NCBI GenBank assembly: GCA_004154925.1
Contig: QJNS01000113.1
Coordinates: forward strand, 124,001-188,000
Origin: Monosporascus cannonballus
Lineage: Eukaryota; Ascomycota; Sordariomycetes; Xylariales
Direction: 5' to 3'
DNA length: 64,000 bases
The translations under genes and the position numbers were made by a program. Below are positions 23,271-36,521 of the stretch, piece after piece (within the stretch, counting starts at the first letter, position 1; every line of letters begins with the position of its first letter). A model generated the notes under the pieces. It had not been told where the DNA came from. It was given only the letters and a program-made list of their open reading frames with translations, and searched no databases.

Positions 23271-26200
23271 AAGATATCTAAAAAAACCTTGCCAGAATAA
23301 CTGAAAACCCGTGCCTAAGAGGCAGTTTAAAGAAAACCAAAAGAATGAAAGCAAATCCATTAATATAATTCGGTCTAAGTACGTACCGGGTCCGTTATGG
23401 CAAAAAATTCAACAAAGAATACGAAAAGCTAAAAGATTAATTCGATAAGCCTTACGATTATAACAAAAAGAATTATAAAGATATTTACGAAAATATTAGA
23501 ATTAAATAGAAAAAATCTATTCTGGAAATTTTAATTCATACGGCAGAATATATATCATATATTATTAACAATAAGAATATCTCGATTAGGAAAAATAAAA
23601 ATAATATATTTATAGAAGAATTACCTGTATATATCATAAGGGAATCGATTTTCTAAATCAAATCGGAAATAAAAAAAACGATAAATAATAATATCGATGT
23701 TTTCGATTTATAGCCCTAAAAAATGTTTATTAATTAACTGAGGCAAAATGTTAACTCGAAAAAAAGTAATACTCATAAAAAGGTTTTTTGAGTTATTATA
23801 AATAATATAATTACCAAATAAAAAAAAGATTTAATTTAATATAAAATAAAGAAATATTATTAAATATTTATAACAGATCTTTTTTTATTCGTATTTATTA
23901 TAAATATTAATATAAAAAAGGCAATTAAAAGAATACGTTAATTTATAGGCGAATTCGAAAACGATAATCTATATAAAGTATGATAAAATACGGTCGAAAC
24001 TATAAAAAATTCATTTATCTAATAAGAAAAGAAATTATAACAAAACTAAAAATAATTAATATAATTTAAAGGAATGATACGCCGACAATAATAATAAATA
24101 CAACAATTTAACGTGTTATATACAGAAATATAAACAAAGTTCGACAAATTCGAACAAAAATTAAAAAAAGTTACTTATAAAAAAGCTGTAAGATAACGAA
24201 ACAGAAAAATATTTCTAAAATTTTTTTTAAACATTTTGAACGCAACGATAAAAGCTATTAATAATCTTATTACTTTAGATATACGAATTAAAATATATTA
24301 ATATACCGTAATAATAGATTATAGAGCTTGAAGCAAAAATTATATTATATTATATATAATTAATAATTTTAAATTATGATAAAGATATAAGTTAAAACTT
24401 TATATAATTTCAAATATCAAAAGTTAGAAATTCGCTTACGATAATAAAACCAATTATACGCAAAAATAATTATTTTGAAATTTGTATTTAAAAATAACGC
24501 CAAATAGTTAATTTCGATATCGTTCTATTTGGGAATTACGATATGATCTTAGGATTACTATGGATACGCCAATACGGAGTTTTGATTAATGAAAAAACTA
24601 GCTAGATAAAATTCGCCTTATACCTTATTAATAGATAAGAAAAAAGAAAATTAATATCTTAATATTCGATCGGAGATAGCGATAAATATAGGAATAAAAA
24701 TACGATAAAATTCTTACCACCCAAAAGGATAAAGTACACAAAAGAAATAAGTATTAAAGAAAAATATAACGTATCGTTATTATTATAAAAGCGAAATTAG
24801 AGTAACTAAATAACGATTTAAAACAGCAGCCCCCAAATCAGAAAATCTAACTAATATATTACCATAATACTACCGACATAAGTAATTTTTCAAAAAGGAA
24901 TTTGATACGAAGTTATCAAAATATAGCGAATAAAATCATAAAATAATTTTTAAAAAATGATTTTCGACGAAATTCTACACCATATATAACCTTAACGGAC
25001 ACGAACTATACGTTTTTAAAGAATACTTAGAAAATCGATTATAAAAAAAATAAATTCGACTTTCGAAATTACTAATATAATATCTAATATTTTCGTATTA
25101 AAAAAACGAAAAATTGCAACTTGTAGTTAATTATCGATGATTAAACGATATTATTCTTAAAAATCGAATATTATTATTCTTAATTATATAAATAAAAAAC
25201 CGATTTTGCGAAATTAAATGATTTATAATGTTTATTGTTAAAAATAAATATATCTTTATTGAAATTAAAGAAAAATACGAATGAAAAATATTTTTTAAAA
25301 CGAAATACAGATTATTTAAGTATTTGGTTACATTAATAAAACTTATTAACATACTAATAACCTTTTAACTGATAATTAAATATTTTCTACGAAAATACTT
25401 CGATATTTTTATTATTTGCTATTTCGACGATATTCTTATTTTCGCAAAAACGGAAAAAACATATACAAAATACATTTATAAAGTTCTTTAAGCTTTACAA
25501 AACGCAAAGCTGCTTATTAACGCAAAAAAAATAGTTTTACGTATAAAAAGTAAAATATCCAGAACATATTATTACTCCAGGATATATTAGGATAAACCTT
25601 AAAAAAACCGTTGCAGTTAAAGAATAACAAACGCTAATTACGGTTAAAACAGTATAGGTATTTTTTTGGATTCGCCAATTACTATAGGAAGTTTATTCGA
25701 AATTTTAGCAAGATAACCATATCCTTAACGAACTTTACAAAAAAAAAAGTTCAAATAAACGCCCAAAACAAAAAAAGCGTTTTAAAATATTAAGGATATA
25801 ATTACTAACAAGCTAATATTAATTATATATAATCTAACCAGTCTTATTCAACTAAAAACCGATATTTCGGATTACGTATTAAACGTAATAATCGAATAAC
25901 GAAATAATTAAGACAAATTATATCTTATTGTATATTTTTATATATGTTAAAAAAAGCCGGGTTTAATTATAGCATTTTAGATAAGGAATTTATGGCCATT
26001 ATTATGGCATTTCGAGAATTTAGATATTTCTTAAAAGAAAATTTGTATCAAATTAAGATTTATACGGATTATCAAAATCTTACCCGTTTTATTACGACCA
26101 GGAAATTTATAGAACGATAATTAAAATATGCAGAAACATTAGCAAATTTTGATTTTGTTATTATTTATAAAAAGGGCTTAGAAAATAGCAAAGCTAATAT

Positions 26201-26654
26201 TTTAAATTAACGACCAGATTTCGAAAAAGAAATTAATTAAAATTAGCTATATAATATTTAACATTATTGTAAAAATACATTTACGCCCGCGATAAATTAC
26301 CATAATTCGAGTAGTATTTTTCGATATGCATTAGAAAATCTAGCAATATAACGATAATGTCCTAGAAAACCAAAAAACGGATAAAATACAAATTTTAAAA
26401 AAATATCAAGAAGATTTAATACGAAATATATACGAATATTAATTATATAAATATCTAGAGATTTATAAAACTCTAAAACGGTTTCGACAGATAAATTTCT
26501 TTTTTAAATAAAATTAATAATATAGAAAATAATCTAGTAATGCGATATTTGCGCTAAAATAAAAGTACGACGATATAAGCCTTATAGAAAATTACGGCTA
26601 TTACTAATCGCAAAACGATTATAGTATTTAGTTATATTCGACTTTATTATTGAA

Positions 26655-28600
26655 TTGGAGTAAAAGGAGAGAGAATTGGTCTTGATCAATGCGGATAATT
26701 ATTTTACGTCACGATACGGAATGGGATTATCGAGATGAAAAACTTAATCCGATTATATTAATAGTATTAAACCTCAATAACTAAAGTAACTGAAAACATA
26801 TTAAGTGGTAATGGTTATAGGTAATGCCTAGAGGTTGAACTTATAGCAAAAAAGAATTTCTTAATATATATTCGAAATTCGGGCTTTCTAAATAGCCAAA
26901 TATGATTATAGACGTAATACCTTATTTTACTTTATATTTTTTTTCTTACGATAAAAATCGTTCCCGTTTCATCGTAAGAAATAATAATAATTCAACGTTA
27001 TAATACATATATTGTACTTATATCTTTATTAATTAAACGTTTTTTTCGACATAATATATCTTTTATTGTTTTAAATCAAGATTTCGACCTTATTTTTTAA
27101 TTAACTTTTTGCGTCAAACTTTCTTCTTATTATCTTTTTATACTTTATTTTTTTCATTATTAATCGCTAATCGACGCCTTATGCCTTTTCTAATCTAGCC
27201 ATCTTAGGACAAAGTAAGGTTTTAATCGTTTCTTAATCATTTAATATATATTTCCCATTTATGAATACGGGGTTTTGTATGTTTCTGCTAATATAGCTCG
27301 AGTACGTTAATTATTAATTAACAAAGGAAATATATATTTTGTTTTGATAATATTATATAATTTGCGCGTTAATTCGGTGCCGTTTCGGGGTTAACGAGAT
27401 ATACGAATATCCTAATCGAAAAATAAAGAAAAATCCGAAAGGTTTTTAGAAATAAGTAATAGACGTTTATTAGGCTAAAAATCTTTTAAGTACGTTTTTA
27501 TTTTAATTTTTGTTATATAAACTAAGGTACGCCTTAGTTTCCTTTTTATATTTTCGATTTAATATTATTTTTTATTTAATATCGGATTTTTTATTCTCTA
27601 TAACTTAAGTTTCCGTAAAATAATGTAAAATAAGTAAATTACTTAAATGTCTTATATCTATCGAAGAGATTATTTAAAAGTTCTAGTTTTATTAAGACGT
27701 ATGGATAGATTATCGAAATTAGCTTATTCTTATTTTTGTTGATAAAAACTTAATATTTCCTTAATTCGATTATTTAAAAAAGTATTGTTAAATATTATAA
27801 GGGTACGTTTTGATCGAATATATAAAAGGCCAACTTAAAATCCATGTTTCTTAGTTTTATTAATACGAATAATATTATAAATTATCGTTCAAAGGTAAAA
27901 AGAATCGGAATAATGGATGGCAGTTTTTATTTTTTTTTATTTAATAACATATAATATCATTAAGCAATAAAACGATTGGTTTTAAAAATATATACCAGCT
28001 TATTTTTTATAGCCTTATACGAAAATACGTATATTAATGCAATAATATTTTTAACCGAAATTATTCCTTGTTGGTAATAAGTATAATAATTTTTTAAAAT
28101 AATATAATTACGACATTATGTCATAAGTTCGGATTATTTTCGAAATTTAATGATATTTCAAAATGGTCCCAAGAGCGATTTTCTCCTTGGTTATATGGGG
28201 TAATAGGTATTAATCGGTCAAAATTAATTTTTTAATTAAGACGAAAAATGGAAATATAAGATAAAATATTGCCGTATAGCTTTTTTAGCATTTTTTCAAA
28301 TTTTAACGTACCTAGAACCTTGATATTTGTAACCTTATTTAACTTACCAGATATTAATTAATTAATTGTTGAGGGTTTAGCTCAAAATTAATCCGAACCG
28401 GTTTTTTAAATTACTTGTTCGGCGACGTCGATACCATAATATATATAATAAAATCTGGATATATAGTAAATAAACAATCGCGGTATAAGTAAATAAGTAT
28501 AGGATATAATTACTAAATTATAAATAAATATAATATTAAAAAGTATTTAATAATAATAATAATAATAATAAAAGTTAACAATTTATCGATAATATATTTA
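26655..28600. other. Unassigned AT-rich segment inside element A
   Basis: Element A matches B up to about 26650 in the integrase region and again from about 28600, but not between. A has roughly 1.1 kb more here than B. The beginning (26655-26850) is less mutated. A TAA microsatellite lies at about 28546-28570. I find no identifiable protein; it may be a decayed insertion that replaced part of integrase. Confidence 0.4.
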
Positions 28601-28814
28601 TTATTCCTAATTATTTTTCTCAAAAAATTCTCGTACGTCGAAAAAATTCCGAAAAGTTTTTCAAAAATATTTGGGAACCTGCTAAGAACCTTATTGGCGC
28701 CTAGCGTCTATTAAAGAACTTTTACCAATAACAACGGAACTACCGGAAATAGTCATATCCTAATCGGTATTTTTAACGGAGCAATCGGTATTACCGATAC
28801 CAAACTAATCTACG

Positions 28815-29196
28815 TGTTACGACCTAACAGGCTCCGGCCTCAAGAAACGGTCAAACAAGGATCACACGGGCCACCCTTCGGGTTACGTAACGGTGATCAC
28901 CGCCAAGCCAGTGATTATCGGTGATTACTAATGATCCTAAGTGATCATAATTACTACCGGCTACGTAATTAGAAGTAATTAAGCCAAAAGAAAAAAAAGA
29001 TATATATGCTTATTATTTCCATAATTTAAATAACTTCAACTTATAATACTTATTAATATTAATTATTTGCAGTAATAAGGTATTAAAAGATATAATACAA
29101 TTATTATATTTATTACTTAAATTTCTATAATATTTTTACTAATATAAATCCGTACGATTAAGGTTTAATAATTAATTAAACCGTTTAGCCGTTATA
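28815..29196 (+). repeat. 5' LTR of element B
   Basis: 382 bp, from TGTTACGACC to CCGTTATA. It contains clustered GTGATCAC-like words and is preceded by CTACG. The outer ~150 bp are much less mutated than the inner part. Confidence 0.88.
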
Positions 29197-30054
29197 CGTT
29201 ATAAGTTTTTATTTAATAATACCGTTAAATTCTGAATAATATTTAATATTATTAAAATATTAACCAGTATTTAAGAAACTCTTATTTAACAACTTTAGGT
29301 TCGAATTTGGGAATTAGAAAAAAAAATCCGACAAATTAAAATTACGTTATTTATCTAAGCTTTTTTCGCCCGTATAAATTTTTAAAAACCGGAGCCTTAT
29401 AATAAAAAAAGTAACTTTTAAGCCTTTTTAATTTAGATATAAATTTACCTTTATTTTTTAAACCTTAACGATCTAGCGGATTAGGTTTTAGCAATAAAAA
29501 TATGCCTAACAAAAAATACGGTTAATTAATTTAAGCTTATTATAAGAAATTTCTTAAAAATAAAAAATTAAATAAAAAGAATTTTATTAAAAAGTTTTTT
29601 TTACGTTATACTAATTTTCAAAATAAAATACGTAATAATTTTAGTAATCCGGATAAAAACGATTTGTAATTTAACAATTTTTATAATTGCGATAAAAAAA
29701 TTCGTATTTAAGTATGCCGTAATTTTCAAAAATTTTGCAATTAAGGCGGGATAAGGAAATAACGAAACCGATATTTTTATTAACATATTTTGTAAAAGGT
29801 TAAAAAATAATGTAAAAAATAAGATTATTCGGATTAAATAATTAGTTATTTTAAACCGGTATATCGTAAAAATAATTAAAATCGATAATTAATAATTTAA
29901 AAAATAATAGAAAAAAAGATAATACGCTTTACGTTTAAGATATAATAAGTTTAACCAGAAAAAAGAACGAGACGTACTTTTTATTTCTTACGGAACGGCA
30001 TTAGGACTTATAGAATTCGGCGTTACTTATAAAAAAAACTGGAGCTAAATTAAA

Positions 30055-30096
30055 TGCTTTAATTATAGAAAAATAGAATATAAGGCTTATAAATAC
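30055..30096 (+). pseudogene. Element B gag zinc-knuckle remnant
   Basis: Reads KCFNYRKIEYKAYKY with C-x2-C-x4-H-x4-C spacing. The first Cys survives; the second Cys, the His and the last Cys are Tyr. Confidence 0.75.
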
Positions 30097-33000
30097 AGAA
30101 AACCTAAGAAACCACGGCAAAATAACTAAACCCCTATACCGGAGAAATAATCCAAAAATAATTAAAAATAATAATAATAAAGTTATTAATATAATTTAAA
30201 TTAAATATATATTAAATTTATAATAAAAGGTTTAATAAAGACTATTGTAATAAGAAATACGATAAAAAATATAAAAAGCCCGAAAATTAATTTAATAAAT
30301 ATTACGAATACGATAAAAACGTTATAAAAATAGTTACGTAAATATTAGAACCAGACAGAAAAAGTTTATCTCGGAATCCTTAATCGGTACGGCAGAATAT
30401 ATGTTATATATTGTCGACGACGAAAATATCCCGATTACGAAAAATAAAAATAACATATTTACGAACGAATTACCCGTATGTACTATAAGGGATTCGATTT
30501 TCCAAATCGTACCGGAAATAATAAAAATAATAAATAATAATATCGATATTTTCGATTTATAGCCCTAAAAAATGTCCAATAACTGGCCGAAAAAAAAAGC
30601 TGGCTTAAAAAAAATAATGCCCGCAAAAACCCTTTTTTATTATTATGGATAATATAATTATTAAAGGGAAAAAGAATTAATTTAACGTATAGTAAAAAAA
30701 TATTGCTAAAAGTTCTTCCGGATTTTTATTTTCAATTAATATTTATTATGGATTCCTAAAAAGAATTATTAAAAAAGAAATACGTTAATTTACAGGATAT
30801 CGCTAAAACGATAATTAGGACAATATATAATAAAATATAGTTAAAAATATAAGAAAATAATTTATTCGATAAAGAAAGGAATTGTAAAAAAATCAAAAAT
30901 AATTAATACAGCTTATAAAAATATTACGCCGGTAATCGCGATAAATATAATAACTTAATGCGTTAAACGAAAGAATATAAGCAAAATTTAATAAATTCAA
31001 ATAAAAGTTAAAAGAAAAAGGTTATTTATTAAAAAGTTGCAAAATAATAAAACTTAAAGGGATTAAAGAAAACTCCTAAAAAAGGCTTTAAATGCGATAA
31101 TAAAAAATATTAACAACTTTATTATTTTGGATATACGAATCGGAACGTATTAATATATTACAATAATAAACTACGGAACTTTAGGCGAAAATTACGTCAT
31201 ACCAAATATGGTTAATAAATTTAAATTATTATAGAAATATAAATTAAAACCTTATACAATAACAAATACCGAAAATTAAGAATTTGTTTATGATAATAAA
31301 AACATTATACGCAAAATTAATTATTTCAAAATTTTTATTAAAGGATAATATTAAATAATTAATTTCGATATCGTTTTATGCGAAAATTACGATATAATCT
31401 TAAGATTACTATAGATATATTAATACGGAATTTTGATTAACTGCGAAATTGGCCAGGTAAAATTCGTTTTACTCCTTATTAATAAACGAAAAAAAATTAA
31501 GATATTAATATTTAATCAATAATAACGACGAATATAAGTATAAGAATACGACAAAAACCTTATTACCCAAAAAAACAAAATATAAAAAAAAACGGGTATT
31601 AAAGAAAAATACGAAATATCGTTCGATTATTAAAAAGAAATTAAAATAATGAAATAGCAATTTACAATAATAAAAATAATAATTTAAAAAGATAAAAACT
31701 CCAATTAATATGTTATTACAATACTATCAATATAAACGATTTTTTAAAAAAGAATTCGATACGAAATTATTGGAATATAATAAATAAAATTATAAAATAA
31801 TTTTTAAGAAAGAATTCTCGATAAAGTTTTACCTTATTTATAACTTTAAGGGAAACGAGTTACGTATTTTCAGAAAATACCTGAAAAATCGGTTATAAAA
31901 AAGATAAATTCAACCCTTAAAGTTACCAGCAAGATATCTAATATTTTTCGTTCGAAAAAAAATAAAAAATTACGATTTATGATTAATTATTAACAATTAA
32001 ACGATATTATTATTAAGGATTGAATATTATTACCCTTAGTTACGAAAATAAAAAACCGATTTTACGAAACCAAATAATTCATAATATTCGACCTTAAAAA
32101 TAAATATAATCTTAATAAAATTAAAAAAAGATATAAATAAAAAATAACCTTTAGGACGAAATACGGATTATTTAAATATTTAATTATATTAATAAAATTT
32201 ACGAACGCATTAATAACTTTCCAGCGCATAATAAACAATATTTTACATAAATACCTTAATATTTTCGTCGTTTGCTATCTCGACGACATTTTTATTTTCT
32301 TAAAAACGGAAAAAACATATACAAAATACGTTTATAAAGTTTTTCAAGCTTTATAGGACATAGAGTTATTTATTAATACAGAAAAAGGTTAATTCCAAAT
32401 ATAAAAAATAAAATATCTAAAATATATTATTACTTTAAAATATATTAAAATAAACCTTAAAAAAACGTTATAATTATAAAATAACAAACGTTAACGATAA
32501 TTAAGGAGGTACAAATATTCTTTGGATTCGTTAACTATTACAGGAAATTTATTGGAAATTTTAACAAAATAATTATACTTTTAACGAATTTTACGAAAAC
32601 AAAAATTTAAATAAATATTAAAAACGGAAAATATATTTCAAGATATTAAGGATGCGATTATTCACAAGCCAATATTAATTATATATAATTTAAACCGCCC
32701 CGTTAAATTAAAAACCGATATTTTTGATTATGCGTTAAGCGTAATAATCGGATAACGAAATAATTAAAGTAAATTATACTTTATTATATTTTTTTCGTAT
32801 AAGTTAAAAAGAGCTAAGTTTAATTACGGCATTTCAAATAAAAGCTTTATGGCCATTATTATGGTATTTCGGAAATTTAAGCATTTTTTAAAAGGAAGCT
32901 TATATCAAATTAAAGTTTATACGAATTATTAAAATCTTACCCGATTTATTACGACTAAAAAACATATAAAATAATAATTTGGATATGCAGAAAATTTAGC

Positions 33001-34559
33001 GAATTTCGATTTTGTTATTATTTATAAGAAAAGTTTAAAAAACGGTAAAATAAATGCTTTAAGCAAGTAACTAAATCTCGAAAAAGAATTTGTTAAAATT
33101 AGCTATATAATTTTCGACATTATTATAAAAGGATATTTACGCTTATAACAAATTACGATAATTCGAGCAGTACTTTTCGATATATATTAAAAAATTTAAT
33201 AATATAATAATAGTTTTTCAGAAAAACACAAAACGGATAAAATATAAATATTAAAAGAATACCAAAAGGATTTAGTACGAAAAATATACGAATATTAGTT
33301 ATATAAATATCTAGGAATTTAAAAAACCTTAAAACGGTTTTAACGTATATATTCTTTTCTTAAAATAAAATCGATAATATAAAAAATTATACGGCAATGC
33401 GATATTTGCGTTAGAACAAAAATTTAACGACATAAGTTATACGGAAAACTATAGCTATTATTAATTGAAAAACGATTATGGTATTTAATTGCATTCGATT
33501 TTATTACTAAACTTCTTATGTTAGAAAATCTAATTACAGAAATATATTATAATAATAATTTCGTAATTATTAATCGATTTACGAAATTTTCTTATTTTCT
33601 ATTATATTATAAGGATATAAATACCGAATAAATAACATATATTTTCTTTCAACATATTTTCAATATATACGGATTATTAATAAAAATTATATGAAACGAA
33701 AAATCGTTATTTGCATTTAAAGTTTGGCAAAACCTTATAGCACAAATTGGCTTAAATATAAGTTATTTAACGTATTTAAATTATAAATAAATAAATAAAT
33801 AAATAAAACGAATAAATTAAATCTTAAAACCTTATTTACGATATGATATTAATTATAAACAAAATAATTAGGTTAATAATTATTAATCGCATAATTAACT
33901 TATAACATTAGTTATTACGAAAATATTAAAATAATATCTGTAAATGCAAATTTTGATTTTATTTCAGATATTTATAAAAATAAATATAATAATAATCCAA
34001 TTAATATTAAAATAAATTTTACGTTAATATAATTACGATAATTACATTAAGAAATAAAAATAAAAATAAAATTTGTACAAAATTAAATAAGCAAATATTA
34101 TAACCAGAAAAGGTTAAAAGAATTAATTTTCGAAAAAGAGGAAATAGTTTTTCTCGTTATAAAAAATATTTAAATAAAAAAACCCAGCAAATAATTCGAT
34201 TTCAAATATAGTGGTCCATATAAAATCGCCAAGAAAATCTCAGAAAACAATTATTAATTAAATGATTTACCAAAAATTAAACTTTATTTAATTTTTTACG
34301 TTTTTTTATTCGAATTAATAGCAGATATAATTAAAGTATATACGGCACAAAATAATATAAAAGTAAAAAACGAATAAATATATAAAATGGAGAAATTTTT
34401 CGACATGCGGAAACAAAACGGATTTACTTAGTACCTAATTAAGTAGAAAAAATATCCAAATTTCGAAAATACCTAGGAACTCGTTAAAAATCTTATTAAC
34501 GTTTAACGCCTGTTAAAAAACTTCTACCGGCAATACCGAACGCGTTCCAATTAATAGCT

Positions 34560-35050
34560 GACTAGTCGATAACCGGGATATCGGGCTAATTAGCCATAAT
34601 ATGTGCTAAAGTAGTAATTATAATAGCAGCCTTTAATTGTTCCTATTCCCGATATTTTTATTCCTTTAATTTATCCAACGATTAAAGTTTACGTTATACC
34701 GTAATAACGTCTTTTAAACGAATTAGCGCCTTTTACTTACGTAAACGAATAAAACGAAAAAGAATTTTTTTAATATTTACGTTAAGCCTTAAAATAAAGC
34801 TATTAAAACTTTAATAATCGTTTTTCGGCAAGCGTTTTCTTACGTTCTAGGCGTTAATATTTGCAATAAATATTTTAAAAGAAAATAATTGGTACGCCGG
34901 TACTATTATAAGATTAATTTCGATTAATATATTTCTTATACCTTAAAACATTTTCTATTATTTTATACCTTAAGTTTTTCGAGAAATAATAAGAGTAAAG
35001 CACAATTTCGTAATCAAATTCGTTAAAGACTTTTGCGAAATTAATACGAC
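34560..35050 (-). pseudogene. Element B antisense accessory ORF remnant (coiled-coil part clearest)
   Basis: On the strand opposite to pol, downstream of integrase, the frame reads FIRLRK-stop-KALIRLKDV and further SLDKLKE. This is colinear with the antisense frame of element C (FIRLRKQKALIRSKGV, SLNELKE). Upstream on the same strand (35050-34800) the DNA aligns with the region of C that encodes a Cys-rich stretch. Function is unknown. Confidence 0.6.
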
Positions 35051-35191
35051 GAACGGTAAAAAAATAAAAAATGCAACAGATCTTGGAAATAGGAGACGAT
35101 ATAACTAAAAATAAAAGGAAAGTTATTTACCAACCAAAAAAAAGAAAAAGAAAAGATTTTTAAGGGTAAGATTTTGGGGGAAAGAAAATTA

Positions 35192-35572
35192 TGTTACGAT
35201 CTAACAGGTTCCGGCCTTAAAAAACGGTTAAATAAGGATTATACAGGCCACTTTTCGGGTTACGTAACAATAATCACCGCCAAGCCAGTGATTATCGGTA
35301 ATTATTAGTGATCCTAAGTAATTATAATTACTACCGGCTGCGTAATTAAAAGTGATTAAGCTAAAAAGAAGAAAGATATATACGTTTATTATTTCTATAA
35401 TTTAAAAAGCTTTAATTTGTAATACATATTAATATTAATTATTTACAGTAATAAGGTATTAAAAGACGTAACACGATTACTGTATCTATTGCTTAGATTC
35501 CCACGATACTCCTGCTAACATAAATCCGTACGACTAAGGTTTAATAGTTGGTTAAACCGCCTAGCCGTCACA
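35192..35572 (+). repeat. 3' LTR of element B
   Basis: 381 bp, TGTTACGATC to CCGTCACA, followed by TTACG. The outer ~90 bp keep their CpA sites, while the matching part of the 5' LTR has lost them. Confidence 0.88.
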
Positions 35573-35577
35573 TTACG

Positions 35578-36110
35578 GGACCAGCGAAAGGAACCAATAC
35601 GGCCATAGAAGCCTTGACGATAGTCTGCTCCTAGCGTTCTTATTTCTTCAGTTCCTTAAATGATTATAATTCCTATTATATCATTTTTATTCCTTTTAAA
35701 CGAAAAAAAAACCTTTTATTTCCGAAAACGGATTAAACGCGCGATAACCTTATTTATCTTTTGCTGATAACGTTTTTGTAATTCTAAAAACGTTCCTTTA
35801 CAAAAATCTTTTTTCGTTCTAAACGTTAATTTTCGGCGCAAATATTTTCTAAAGAGGAAACAACAATGTCGGTTCTCTTATAAGAATATTTACGTTTAAC
35901 GCAAACTTTATATTTGGAAACGTTTTTCATTATTTTATATTTTTAACTTTTAAAAAAATATGAAAAGTACGATATAACTTTAAAATTAAAATAGTCGAAG
36001 ATAAAAAGCAGATTTTGTCGACAAATAGTAAAAGAAATCTAACGACAACTTTTAGTAATACGACCCGATATCGTAAAAAACCGGTAATATTTATCAAGAA
36101 AAATAAAATT
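35578..36110 (-). pseudogene. Element A antisense accessory ORF remnant
   Basis: The minus strand reads RFRK-stop-KVFFRLKG and then SFKELKK, homologous to the antisense frames of B and C. It is cut at its 3' side by the insertion of B; the last residues before the junction (KASMAVLVPFAGP) are in less-mutated DNA. Confidence 0.55.
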
Positions 36111-36141
36111 TTAAGGGCAAAATTTAAGAAAAAAAAGATCG

Positions 36142-36521
36142 TATTATAACCTGACCAATTCCGGTCTTAGAAAACGGTTAACAAAGATAATACGAAGTAC
36201 CGTCCAGGTTACGTAACGAATATTTAACAAAACTCTGCTAAATACGAATAATCGGCATTAAGTAACTGTTTAACAAAATATCGCTAAGCATAATTAAGTA
36301 AAAATAAGTAATAATACTAAAATTAAATATATATATATGCTTATTATTTTCATAATTTAGATAATATCAGCTTATAATAACAATTTGTTACCTAAGACAT
36401 TTTTAGTATTACGAAACGTAATACGTTATTGTATTTATTGCTTAGTTTTTTATGATATTCCTGCCAATATAAACCCGTACAACTAAGGTTTAATAGTTGG
36501 TTAAACTCCCTAGCCGTTAAA
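36142..36521 (+). repeat. LTR, 3' end of element A
   Basis: About 380 bp, TATTATAACC (a RIP version of TGTTACGACC) to CTAGCCGTTAAA, preceded by a purine tract. It resembles the C LTR in R/U5 (GTATTACGAAACGTAATACG). Confidence 0.7.

Larger units (their letters stand above)
28815..35572 (+). mobile_element. Ty3/Gypsy element B, complete but RIP-degraded, nested in A
   Basis: 6758 bp bounded by LTRs at 28815-29196 and 35192-35572. The 5-bp target duplication is CTACG (28810-28814) and TTACG (35573-35577), one C-to-T change apart. The gag CCHC remnant is at 30055-30096. The RNase H stretch (about 32810-32895) reads KFNYGISNKSFMAIIMVFRK. An integrase/chromodomain part ends near 34500, and a purine-rich tract (GGGGGAAAGAAAA) lies just before the 3' LTR. 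The order protease-RT-RNase H-integrase-chromodomain identifies a Ty3/Gypsy chromovirus-type element. Dense stop codons make it non-autonomous. It landed in the antisense accessory frame of A. Confidence 0.88.
21879..36521 (+). mobile_element. Ty3/Gypsy element A (RIP-degraded, contains nested element B)
   Basis: This outer element is composed of 21879-28814 plus 35578-36521, interrupted by element B. The order is LTR, gag with a ruined CCHC box at 23229-23270, pol, chromodomain end near 28660-28720 (NIWEPAKNLIGA readable), an antisense accessory frame, purine tract, LTR. The RNase H stretch near 25950-26030 still reads FNYSILDKEFMAIIMAFREF. Nearly every frame is broken by TAA/TAG stops that fit C-to-T changes. 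The two terminal LTRs differ in their U3 part (319 versus 380 bp) and I find no clean 5-bp duplication. They may therefore come from recombined or different copies. A segment from about 26655 to 28600 has no counterpart in B. Confidence 0.65.
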
